Origin: Strobilurus pachycystidiatus
Taxonomy: Eukaryota > Basidiomycota > Agaricomycetes > Agaricales > Physalacriaceae
DNA length: 64,000 nucleotides
Reading direction: 5' to 3'
Assembly: GCA_019915135.1 (NCBI GenBank)
Contig: JAHLMK010000008.1
Span: forward strand, 1,240,001-1,304,000
Below the pieces are notes generated by a model. It made no database searches. It saw only the letters and a program-made list of their open reading frames with translations, and was not told the DNA's origin. Of this stretch, positions 9,828 through 21,092 are shown in pieces. The first letter of the stretch is position 1, and each line of letters opens with the position of its first letter. A program made the translations under genes and the position numbers.

Positions 9828-12060
9828 ATGGCCACTACTTTCAAGCTCAAGAGCCGCGACAACGAGACGCGTCGTATCTCGTTCCCAAGCCCGCCCACCT
9901 GGGATCTCCTCGCAGCGAAGATCCAAGCGCTGTACAGCATTCCCCTCGACAAGATTGCTGTCACGTACTTGGATGCTGATGGCGACCAGGTCACTCTTTC
10001 CACTGACGAGGAGCTGAAGGACTTCTTCCGGTCCTCGTACACCCCGGGAAGCCTCGCGAAGCTCACCGTCCAGGACTTGAGGCAGTCGCGCGCCGAAAGC
10101 CTCAGGTCATTCCCCGAGACGCCTACGGAGACAGTCAATGACTCTAGCCGGCGCAACACCTTCGGCAAGGATCCAATCCTCCAGTTCCACATTGATGAGG
10201 ACTGGCAGGCCATTCCCGCATTCACCAACATGTTCCAGCCCCCGCCTGCCTCTGAGCACGGCTTCCTCGAGTCCGTCAGCAGCATGACCGACGACGAGGT
10301 GCTCCCGAAACTTGACAAGGGCAAAGGCCGGGCTTTCACGCCATCCACATTCCGTTCCACCGCATCGTCCGTCATTGGCGACGCCGACATGATGACCAGC
10401 ACTCCCCGGGCTGCGGTCTCGGACTTTGGTCCTTTCCCAGCCCAAGATAAGGAGCTGCCCCAGCTGTACAGCGTCGCGTCGTCCACTCCGCGCATGGAGG
10501 CGCATCCTCTCAAGCGTAATCAGAACTCGGTCATCCCCTTTGTTGGCAAGGACGGCAACGGCAGCACGAAGAGTATCAGCCATGTCCATACTCCCATCGA
10601 CCGACCCGCTAGTCCCATGTCCGTCTCTAGTGACGAGGACGAGGAGGCTGCACCTGATCCGCCTCTCGCACCACTGGATGCTCCCGCTCCCCCTTCTCTG
10701 GCCAATGATATCGCCGTACTGCTTGATGCCCTCGGTGCTGTCTTCAACTCTCATCCAGAGGTTTCAGAGGGCTTCAGCAATGTGATACGCAACGCCAGCA
10801 GCGGTGTTTACTGGACGACTCATCGCGATGCTATCACCAGAGCTGCCAGCGAGTACTCGCAGTCTGCAACTCAGGAGTTTTCACGGGTTGAAGCAGATGC
10901 CGGTCAGCGAGTATCCGAGGCACTCGCGTCCTTGGCACGCAGTGTTGCTCAAGCTGCGGGTGTTGCACCTTTGACTGACGACATCAACACGCCCAGAGAC
11001 CCTCCAGGCATTAATCGAGACGCCGAAGGTGCCTGGTGGCGTCGCGGTCCTCCTGGACCTCCAAATCGCCCCTACAGACGCGAGAACGGGCCTCCGGGCG
11101 GTTGGGGACCCTTCGGTCCTATGGGGCCTCCCCCTCCCGGCGCTCACCCATTCGGTCCTCCCCCATTCGGTCCTCCTCCATTTGGTCCATTTGACGGTCG
11201 ACGCGGCGGGAGAGGAGGTCGTGGCGGCCGCGGTTTCGGTCGACATGGACACCATCATGGCCCGCCACCCCCTGGAGCCTCTCCCTCTGGTCCTCCACCG
11301 GCTGATCTTGGCTTCTTCCCCCCTGGACCCCCGCCCCCCGGCGCCGACCTTCCACCCCTCCCCCACCGTCATCACGTGCATGGTCCCGGACCACTTGATC
11401 CCAATCGCACCAGGGAGCTGAGAGCTGAGGTTGAAGCCGCCAAAATGCTCTACAAGAAGCAGAAGGAGCGGTATCGCCAGGACAGGGCTGAGAGGCAGAA
11501 GCTCAAACAGCAGATGCGCCTCGAAGAAGACCAAGACGCCGAAGTGTACGTTAATGTTTTCGAAAACTTCCATCTCCTTCCAACTGATATTTTCTCCAGC
11601 TCTTCTCCAGCTCCTGCCGTAGCCCCCGCCGCAGAAAGCACGACCATCCAGCCTCCGTCTTCTCCGGCGCGTCCTGCCTCAATTTCCCAAGTCGTAAGCC
11701 ATGCCCGTGGCGGCTTCCCTCAGGTCGAAATGGTTGGTATCCCACCCAGAAGGTCGCACACCCACAGCGGCCACGTCAGCCCCAAGGACCGCGCCATCGC
11801 TCGGATTACCCGGAAACTGGCCGATGTACGTCTTCATCGTCGTCTTGCACCGCGTCATATATTCATGCATACTGATGCAGATGGGTTTCACCGAGGCGGG
11901 CCATCCAAACATGGCCACCACCATTCGCACCCATGTGCCGGACCACGGGGACGTTTCCAAAGAGGTGGAGGACAACATCGTCACCACTTTCATCGAGGAG
12001 CTGGAGGAAGAGCCGAGGGAGGAGCAGCCTAGGGCTTCTGCGTCGACCTCCAAGTGGTGA
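9828..12060 (+). CDS. PB1-domain / UBA-like protein with LIR-like motif (candidate selective autophagy receptor)
   Basis: Three exons, 9828-11545, 11600-11825 and 11881-12060, giving 707 residues. Residues 1-85 form a PB1 domain (basic RDNETRRISF, then acidic DADGDQVTLSTDEELKDF, the OPCA-like motif). A DEDWQAI motif with W126 follows; acidic residues before W-x-x-I are the pattern of an Atg8-interacting (LIR) motif. The middle has helical segments (about 285-385), then a Gly/Pro/Arg-rich tract with PFGPPPFGPPPFG and RGG repeats (about 405-525) and a charged coiled coil (about 530-575). The C-terminus (about 640-690, LADMGFTEAGHPNM) resembles a UBA ubiquitin-binding domain. This order matches p62/NBR1-type receptors, but no ZZ finger or NBR1 domain is seen. 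The first intron (54 nt) has no stop and could be retained in frame. The domain reading is by eye. Confidence 0.8.
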
Positions 12061-15000
12061 TCTAGGGATATGAATATCCTCTTATGTATAATTTTGTATA
12101 AACACGAATATGACAAGTAGGTAGGTAGCTTTCTACGTGTGTGTAAGATTAGTTAGGCTCCGTTATATTATGAACTGTGTGAATTGTATGTGCGAGAAAC
12201 GTCGACATCCAGTAAACTGCCAACGCCTTGCGAACTCAGTGTCAGGTACATGTAAACCGATGGTCGCTCGTTGTACAAGTATCAAGTGGTCACACAATCC
12301 CTACCAGGTTCAAGTAGGGCTTACATATTGGTCTCCATAAAGGCCGGGTCGTTCAGCTCAGTGACGAAGTGAGGAGAGTCATAATTGAGAAGCTCAAATC
12401 AGGTCAGTGCTTTTTGGGGTGATGGTGGCGTAGGGAATAGAAGTCGGATGGAATTGAAGCTTTAGATCCATCTCTCAACGTCACCGTTCAAGATCTGAAC
12501 GGCGGCAGCGTGGCCTCTGGCCTCAGATGGAAGAGAGGTGACAGGGTTTGGACAGGATCAAGGTCTGGTTTCGCGTGGAACCTTAGCGGGCCGTCAGAAG
12601 TCAGCATCGAGGAAGAGAAGTCGAAGGGCCAAGGCGGTGGGCTGTTATGATAGGAACATACAGCAGGCACATAGGTACGGCGATGCCAGTGGTGAGATCG
12701 GAACGATAACCAAAGTAAGTCGGCTGGTGGTCACACAAATACGCCGCAGTACGAAATGCGAGAATATACAGTGAACAGCATTGACTTTCAGGGCAAACCG
12801 ATGGTCTCTGTGTGCTTCGCAGCTCTCCGCGGTGTGATTGACATGCAAACACGACGTGATCCGGCGCCCCTTCTAGATATCTTTCGTCCTAGCTCAATTT
12901 GGGGGACTGATAGCCCGGTATAACTTTCAAGTTGAAGAGCACATGGATGGAGTCGGGACCCACAGGATACCCGTATGGCCATCAAGGTTTAGAAAACGCA
13001 TACTTTCTTCAGCGACATACTCGTAGGTGATTCTGAAGGCTGTACGTCAAGCGTCGCAAGTAGTCAACTGGGCTTCCTGCGCGTTAGAAACCGACGGAAA
13101 GCTAGTCCGGAGGAAGAAAGCAACTAGCTTGTCAGCTCCGCCAGTCGCTCAACAAGGTGATCGTCTCCACAAGGCCATCGAACGACGAAAGCCCCAGATC
13201 TCCACGGCTATGATGTTGAGCCTGGAGAAAAAACGTTTTCTAGGCGTATGGCGCGTTCGCGGCCCTTTGTCGGTGCATTCTCGTAGCAGTGCCAGTGAAG
13301 CAATGCCATAGACATTTCTCCGCCTCGCGTACATTCGTCTCGACTCTCGCGGGTCCAGTCGTACAGAGACCTGGAGGGCCGTAAGTAGAATCAATAGTGT
13401 AAATGAGGCTGCGAACCATAGAGACCCAGGTGGTGACTTTGTGAGAAGTGTCGACTGACGTTCGCAGGCACAACGGTGTGGTAGAGCACTTGAGCGAGAT
13501 ATAGGCGCATACAGACTCGCCCTCGATAGTCTCTGGTGTATGTTATGTACATCATGCCAGTAGTAGCTTGAGTCGTTTTGGCCGTGGGGAATTACGCCGC
13601 TGAGAAGGGATTATGACTTTGTATAGCTTCCACCCGTTTACAAGCGTTGTTGCATACTCACAAGTTTTTTATGGACCAGGTACCTGGTGCTCGCGACTCG
13701 CGCGCGGCCAATCCTTCCCCAAGCTTAATCAAAGCAATTTGCCACATATCAGTGAAGAAAAGTCGCACAGCCGTCGAAATTGAGCACAGTGTAGAGGAAA
13801 TGGGGCATGATTCTACGAGATAGCTTGTCGTAGGTGTGAATCCGCGTTGATGGCCAGGTGTTGGCGGTCAGAAAGTTTGGCCTACGACCTCACCAAGATA
13901 ACTCAGTGAGGAGGAGGTAATTCAGTCAGAGCGCTCCAGTAGAGAGGACTGGGACAGTAGAGCCAGCAGACAAGAAATGACCGCGACATCGTGGTGAAGG
14001 TCAGACTCGCGTGCCTCGCGTGACACTTTCCTTCTGCCATCATCATATACGAGGAACCCGAACGATTGTCTTCGCGCGTTCAGAGTCGGGTCCACCAGGC
14101 TTTTGCCGTTGCGCTTGCCTAGAAGTCTCCGCACACCCAATTTGCAAGATTTCGCTCAAGCGATGGGCGCGCCACGACTATTCACTCATCTCTTGAGTCT
14201 CTCTTTTCCTTGGCAGGTCAAAGCCGAATGCATGTACGATATCCTATATGGACTGTGCCCGGCGGTCCACGTCGCGAGTCCGCCTCGCTCTCTCCATCTC
14301 CCTTCGACAAAATGATAGTCTCACCTACTGTAGGCAGACTCGATCAAGTTCACTGGTGAGTTGACAAAATGAGCATTGGGGCTCTGCTAGTGATCGAAGA
14401 TTCCACAGCCCAACTTCGCTTCAAAAGCCCCTACCGGCGCTACCATGTAACTCCTTGCCTTCCCGGTCACCGATGTCCTGAACTCGGACAAGGTAGGTCA
14501 AGAACCGAATACTAGTAAAGCCTGCGTTCATGACATCGCGTCTAGCCCACCTTCAATGCAACTCCAAACAGACGTGCAATCCCAGGTAATCCTTCGACCC
14601 AGACTGGAACATTCGGTCTTTCGTACGACCTGGAGATCCGTCCGTCCACCCAGGCTATGGACATTTGCACATCTAAAGTTAGTAACGACGTTAAATGATT
14701 GTTTCAACGTACCAGGTAGGTTGTTGTGCCGATACGCCTTGTCAGAAGCTATCGATTCATGATGAGGCGCATCGTGACGTGCAAATACTAGTGCGTTTGA
14801 ACATGACGTTCTCGCACTGAGACCCAAGGATGCTGCATGGCCGACTCGGAAGCTTTGGGTGTGCCGTAGGGTGTCATGTCGTTTGCCCAAGCTTTTCAAA
14901 CATCGACGGCCAATCGGGCCTGTGGGATGAGCGACTTCGTTGGGCGGAGACTTAGGCAAGTGGCCCGATGGCTTTGGCGTATACATTCTGACTCTCTATC

Positions 15001-18000
15001 AAGGTTGCACTCGAACGTTCCACAGAGAAGGCGCCGCCGACGTTCCCTCGCAACGTCTAGCTCGATATCTGACGTCAAACCATACACTGCGTCTCGTAAT
15101 GCACGCTCTCACCAACAACGCGACTGAGAATGGCATTCTCGGGTATAAAATGTACAAACGCTTGCCCTCCATGTTCTGTTCCGGCGGGCATTCGCTCATT
15201 CGTTGCCACAACGGGAAATGCGTCAGCCTAGATTGTGCTAACGTACATCTCGTTCACTGGCCACAACCTGTTTCAACCGATCTCCTATGATCGCTGTTCC
15301 GTGCGTGCGTGTAGTACAGTATTGCGTGTTCACCATCTGTTGCAGTAACTTGCCGACGCGACATTTTGTCAGCCCCAAAATGCTCTAAATGCTCCAAATC
15401 GATCGATGATCCAAGACTCCTTTTGCGAATAGGCCTGACAATCTAAAAGTCTCGCCGCTCCTTGATCGTGAGTCCCCGCGAACAGTGGCCATCCCTGCTC
15501 GGGCTGCGCAGATACCTTTGCCCGGCCATTCTTGTCGGGCCGAATTCATTTACTGTGAATTCATCCAGGCTCGTGGCGACAAACTCCTACTCAGTCCTCA
15601 AATCGAGACATCACTTCCAACCTCCAGGCCATACGTCGTTGAGGTGGGATACAATGATGTATGCACGTCTCTTTTCTTCCTATGGGAGCTATTCCACCGA
15701 GCTGACGGGGTATCGCGTCAGACATCCTTGTGCCGTATGTTCAAAGATCCAATTGGCACCTAGATTGTATTCTGACGCGCCAGCATTCTGGGATGGAACA
15801 GATGACTGTCACCTCACCAAGCTCTCGCTTTTATACGAGTAGTTGATGCGCAGCTAGACGCGAAAACTTGCCAGATCAGATTGAATGGCAGTCTCGGTCA
15901 TACCATGCCTAACACTTTGACCGTCCGCGGATTTGCTGAACGAAAGCATTAGTCAGATGAGCACGAGAACTCCTGCCCAACGAACGGCTAGATCAACGCC
16001 TGTTGCTTCGGTGTTATAGCACCACTTCGTCGGCTTACCCTTCGGACGCCACAGAAGCCACTCTTCCAGAGTCAATACTCTTTACGGGAGAGAACTACAA
16101 TCATGGCAAATGCGTCTGTTTCGCAGTCTGGCAGATTCCAGAATTGGGCGGCCTGCTTACTACATGAAAGTCACAACAACCCGACTAGATAGAATTGAAG
16201 TTGCCGTCCGCGGCTTTTGGAATCACGGCATCACTGGTAGGACAATCACTTGTTGCGCGACCTCTTCCATTTTCTTCCCCTCGGTCCTTTGATGCCATGG
16301 CAGATGCTGCCTACATGAGTACGTCTACAGGGCAACAACCTGCTACTAGTACCAGCGCAATTTAGCAAGGCAGCGCCAGGGTTTCTTTCAAGTCAGTGCT
16401 CAGACGGCGATATCGATCAAACGTCAGATTTACTTCTCGTTCAATTTGAAGTACGCTCTGACCAAGGCTCTCTGCCTGTAATCAGCGTGGTGTGTGCTCA
16501 GTCAATAAGAATCTGCCGCTAAGGTATAATCACGCGTTATCACGTACTCATATCCCCAGTGATATCCGATGTGTCGGTGATTCTGAAATCGCGTATTCCC
16601 ACATTCCAGAGCCCTAATGAATGTACTTGCCATTGAAGGAACAAAGACATGCCTGGGACACGCAAAGTAACAGACTCAAAGGATGCGATCGCGAACGGTG
16701 AATAGAGTGACTCTGCAGGGACCTGATAATTAAATGTACCTTAGGGAAGCCTCGCAGTTCCTTGACCTGAAGCCTCGATAACTCTACGGGGAAATCATAC
16801 ATTGAGATTTCAATCAAAGATACAGGTGATCCCACACTATACCACAGCCTTCGTGTGCCACGCAAGGTCTACACGCACTGTTGTGGTAGACGTCCCTGCA
16901 AGTCTAGACAAGGCACCCAGCGAATCCTAGTTGATGGCGCCCTGGATAGATCGCAAATCAGGTGGAAGAGGTTTCCTTTAGATCCAGGACAGTCCAGGAC
17001 GCGTCTTGAGTCGCGTTGGATCAGAGCAATATATCAAAGGATCAAAATGTCAGTTTCTTGCTGAAGGTCACTGCCCGAGGCTCCGAGTGAAGGAACCATC
17101 CGAGTCAAAAGTCCCCAAGGTCGAGGCTCTTCGAATCAGATTCAAGTTTATTGTACTGTGGCAGATGTGCAGAGTTCCAGACTCAGAAGTAAATTCGAAC
17201 GAAAGAGCTGTATCGAGCGCGAGTGGTAGCTCGCAGATGGGCGTCCAGAGTGACCGAGCTCCGAGCTCGCCGGCAGACGATGCGTGGGAATGTCCCATTC
17301 CGGTGATCGACGAAATCTGATCCTTCACTTGCTCACTGTCCATTCCGCTCGGAGTGTGCAGGCAATCAGATTCAAGACACGCCCGACTGGAGCTGCTCGG
17401 GCAAGCACTTTCTTCAATTCGATTTCTCGCTCTGTTCTTGAGCGGTAGAGGACCGTCCCTCTCCTCCGTCCTCTTTTCGTGCAAGCAGGCAGTCATAGAC
17501 AGTACGTTTTACAATCCCCTTTGGCTGCGACTGACGCGCTTCTCCCAAGCAAGCGCGCATGCTACTCATGTTGCGGGCCTGACCTTGTTCGTCTTTGGGC
17601 TACTCGTTTTCCGATGTTTACTGGGTTCTCCTGGCTCCGGAGATACTTTGGACATGTGACGGCATCGTGTTACGCAGAGTCCATTGGATTCCCGTTGGAT
17701 TCAGCGCCGAAAACAATATGCCATCTTAAGGGATTCGCACTCACGGCACACACAGTATATCAATCCGTGAGAGCAGAACGGCCAACTAAATTGAAGTCAT
17801 CCACACTTCTGGTTCCGCACTGCTGTACTCAGCATCAACCGAGCAGTATTCTGGAAGCTATTCATCACAGGTTATGGCACAGCACCCGCAAGAACGCTAA
17901 CCGATTCGCAGGACTGGTAAGCATGGCTCACTCTTCTGATCAATTTAATTACCACAAGACGGCAAGATCTTAAAGGCCATCATTTTGTGAAAACCAAAGT

Positions 18001-18477
18001 TAGTCATGGTATGTCACGATTAAGATCTTTTGTTGACCATTGTTTTTACAGGCGAAAGAACCATCCGGAGACGTCACTCCTCGTTGGGGACATGTCTTCC
18101 CAGATCGACATTGGCATCTCGTTGAAGAGACTTTGAAGCTTTGCTCCGTCACTCTCTTAGTCTGGGCGAGTAAGATATGAACGGAGTTTTCGTGAAACGC
18201 CCGAGGTCGTCCAAGGCAAACCCTGCTAGCGAAATTGTTCTCATTCTTTCTCGTTAGACTTCGATCCATCTTCCAGATTGTCACACCACGTTTCCGGAGT
18301 CGAACAGACGCCTCTAAACGGAATAGTTCCCATCATGCCGAAAATGTGTTCGGCGATTGGGTTCTACCTCCACGACATCCATACTCAGTAATGTAACGCG
18401 ATCCCTTTACGAGATCTCGGAAGCAGATTTGTTCAGGTTGGCAGCCGAAAAAGTTTGCTTTAAAGAGACTTGGTTCT
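12061..18477. other. Long gene-poor stretch
   Basis: About 6.4 kb with no gene that can be supported. Open frames are short (up to about 165 codons), lie in conflicting frames, lack splice-consistent continuations, and none reads like a known family. Base composition is close to that of the coding parts, with no long simple repeats and no obvious transposon ends. A 7-bp inverted repeat is at 12484-12502. Possible contents are cis-regulatory DNA for the TEA-domain gene that follows, long non-coding transcripts, or old decayed sequence. The sequence alone cannot choose among them. Confidence 0.5.
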
Positions 18478-18567
18478 ATGACGCCTCCATCGAGGATCAG
18501 TCTTCAACATTTCCCTAAGCGCTTCAGCACACTCGCTCCCTCTCCTCCTTTAGGCCTCTTACTCTCC

Positions 18568-20151
18568 ATGATATCTCCGAACCAATCGTGGGCCTCCTCC
18601 CGCTACCGCGGTACATCGTCAACTCCTTCCCCGAGGTCTTCTAGAGCTAGCAGTATCGACGACGCGAAGTCGACGGATGGCTCAGATGCTATGGACGTCT
18701 TTCAATCAATATACAATGGACGCAAAAGCTGGAAAACACTACGAGGAGGAGAAATGGTATGGCCTGCAGAATTGGAAGCCGCTCTGATCGAGGGTGCGCA
18801 TTTCACGCTCAAGATACAAGCAGTTATCTGATGATGACTTTCGTTTAGGCTTGGAAAAATATACCCCAGACGATTCAAGGGAAACGCGCCTTCTGGGACG
18901 TTTTCCCATGCGGAACCGTTTCATATCTGAATATATATACCGCAAGACAGGACGCAGACGTACTGCCAAGCAGGTCGGTAGTCGGCTTCAGCAACTCAGA
19001 GAAACCTGCACTGGGAAACGCCGTAAGCCGCACATCTTTCGCCAACGTCTTCGATTTAACGCGTCGCAGTTATGGACTTGTTGTCTCCTTGTCGAAAGCA
19101 ATTACCTTCCTCGCTCAATCGTCCTGCCTTCAGTGACTCCGCTTCATCGAACGGAAGTGGAAGTGTACCCATTACACCGACAGACGATGTAGCTCCTTAC
19201 AGTATTGCGGGCGGAAGGCACGGCTCCATACGGCAGATCTTTTGCATCGACATCCTTCCTCTCGATGCTGAACATGTGTCTGCGGGCAGTTCCAGTTCTC
19301 ACCCGCCCTTCTCCTCGGTTTTGGCGGCGACTACACCCGCTTCTGCTTTCCCAGAACAAGTTACAAGGCTTTCTGAGTATGCCCGACACATCCGCACGAT
19401 AGATCCGACCCTCACCTTCCTCTCCCGCTCTCGGATAGCTGCGGACTCGCAATTCGCTGTCTATTCGGAGGGTGTTCTTATGTGCAAAGAGAGCACGACG
19501 CTTTCTCTTTGTGAAATGAGCTCTGAAGAATATCCGCCCGGTACCGATGGTGCGCTTCTCTACAGGACGTCACTTGTGCCAAACTATTGGAAGACCATAT
19601 CCGAGAGTAACGGTATGTATAGTCTCCCTTCTGTTCGGTTAATACATTCTAACGCACTCAAAAAGATCCCACGAAATACACGATCTTCCAAGAGATCATT
19701 CAAGCGGACCAAACTTGTATATATTCGGCAAAGTACAATTTTGTCTACCCCGCTCAATATGCCGCGTTTGCGACAAACAACTCCGCCGTCCTACCTGATT
19801 CTCCATACAACTTTTCCATCGAGGATCTGCAGAACTGTTTCGGTACCGACACACCTCCCCAGGACTATCAAAAGACCGACCATACGTTTCATTACGCGCC
19901 ATTTGACAATACAGCATGGCTGTCGCACGTCTCATCTCAGAGAAGCTCGGATGAGCGCACCCTTCAGCACCTCCCTGGTCAAGGGTTTGACATGGAGTCT
20001 TCTTCTGGATCGATATCTCCTGTATCCGGAACATTTCCTGGGGACCTCGCCGATTCGATGAACGGGGCGTTCCAGGGAAATTTTGACGTGAGTACCCTTC
20101 ATCTCCATACTGAGATGGACGGTGCTGATTTGCGGTCTTCAGATGATGTGA
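18568..20151 (+). CDS. TEA/ATTS-domain transcription factor
   Basis: Sequence-specific DNA-binding regulator of the TEAD/AbaA/Tec1 family, acting in the nucleus. Five exons: 18568-18793, 18849-19022, 19070-19612, 19666-20087, 20143-20151, giving 457 residues. An in-frame ATG at 18478 would add 30 residues. The TEA domain spans about residues 62-137: VWPAELEAALIEGLEKY, then LLGRFPMRNRFISEYIY and KTGRRRTAKQVGSRLQQLRE, which includes the DNA-recognition helix. The rest is Ser/Pro-rich N-terminally and has an uncharacterised C-terminal half with few charged blocks. The last exon adds only two Met codons and a stop. In ascomycetes the family controls conidiation (AbaA) and filamentation (Tec1); the role here is unknown. 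The gene is flanked by long gene-poor stretches, as is common for developmental regulators. Confidence 0.88.
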
Positions 20152-20453
20152 ACACTTCATCAAAATTCAATTAAGACCCTTTGTATAATTCCGTAAGTGG
20201 TCTCACCTTTTAATCAATCATCCACTAAAGTCGGGTGTAGGTACTTTTATTACTGCTACATATAATCACAGCTACATCATTTAACGTATTTATATACTTA
20301 TTCCTTGGTTTCTTCCTCACTCCCTTGCATCCAAACTAAACAGAACCATGGACAGACAATGTTGTTATATTTGACTTATTACACTGTGCTCATACGATAC
20401 CCCACTTGTACTGTATACACGCTCCTTTGTACACACAACTCCGACCCGTCCAT

Positions 20454-21092
20454 TCAAAAGAATTTGGAGCTCAATGAAGCCTCTGCCTGTCGCGCTTCCT
20501 CGCTTCCCGGTCCGTAAAGCCTTGAGCTGACTGATATGTGGCGCTCTCCGTCAGATGGAAGAACCACAATCAACTGCGTACACTCACGAGATTTGAGAGA
20601 AGAAATAATCTGAATCTTTGCCGTAAATTCTTTGGTCATGAGTGACACGTCCGCGTTTTGATTTACGCCTTTAACGATGCCCTTGGCGATCGCATCCTTA
20701 TGAGGGCCTCTATCCACTCGGGCATGGGCAGAGACCAGCGCATCCGTCCAAGTCTTCATCGCCATTCCCCCGGCCATTCCTTCCCACTTGCTCATCTCGA
20801 GCACCATGTTCGTCACGCCACCCACGATGATGGCCGTTTCTTCTTCCGCACGACCCAAACAATCCATTCCGACCTTTACTTCAGCGAAATGCTTCTGGAT
20901 GGTAGACAGAATAGCCCCGTAAGAGACTCCATCTCCGGGCTGGCTTCCGCCTTGCCGTCCAGCAATCCAGGTTTTAGCCTGGTCTATCGCCGTGTATATG
21001 TCGGACCTGAGCGTGGGAGACATGGATTTCTTGTCGTTGGTATTTTGCCCAACGGCGGCAGCAGCTAATTGGTTCGAGAAATTGCGGAACAT
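20454..21092 (-). CDS. Hypothetical protein, 212 residues
   Basis: An uninterrupted frame with balanced composition, not recognised as any family. The N-terminus (MFRNFSNQLAAAAVGQNTN) is followed by mixed helical segments such as VGMDCLGRAEEETAIIVGGV and alanine-rich stretches; no membrane helix or signal peptide is evident. Within it a donor (GTGAGT at 20589) and an acceptor 57 bp on (ending 20533) can be spliced out in frame, which would remove 19 residues near the C-terminus. It converges with the TEA-domain gene, 302 bp apart. The clean length, absence of stops and coding-like composition argue for a real gene, but similarity evidence is lacking. Confidence 0.5.
   Translation of the reverse strand: MFRNFSNQLAAAAVGQNTNDKKSMSPTLRSDIYTAIDQAKTWIAGRQGGSQPGDGVSYGAILSTIQKHFAEVKVGMDCLGRAEEETAIIVGGVTNMVLEMSKWEGMAGGMAMKTWTDALVSAHARVDRGPHKDAIAKGIVKGVNQNADVSLMTKEFTAKIQIISSLKSRECTQLIVVLPSDGERHISVSSRLYGPGSEEARQAEASLSSKFF

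Noticed and set aside
9815..11573. Long minus-strand frames (215-232 codons) over the PB1/UBA gene
   Set aside because: They lie antisense to a clearly coding, GC-rich low-complexity exon and read as Arg/Ser/Gly-rich shadow sequence with no family features.
9828..12060. Naming the PB1/UBA protein p62 or NBR1
   Set aside because: No ZZ finger or NBR1 domain is visible, so only a similar domain order can be claimed.
12270..12330. Sequence like a tRNA T arm (GGTTCAAGT flanked by CCTAC/GTAGG)
   Set aside because: The loop is too long for a T arm and no acceptor, D or anticodon stem can be drawn around it.
15462..15842. 127-codon plus-strand frame and an overlapping frame in the gene-poor tract
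   Set aside because: Two conflicting frames of similar length, no splice-consistent extension and no recognisable content.
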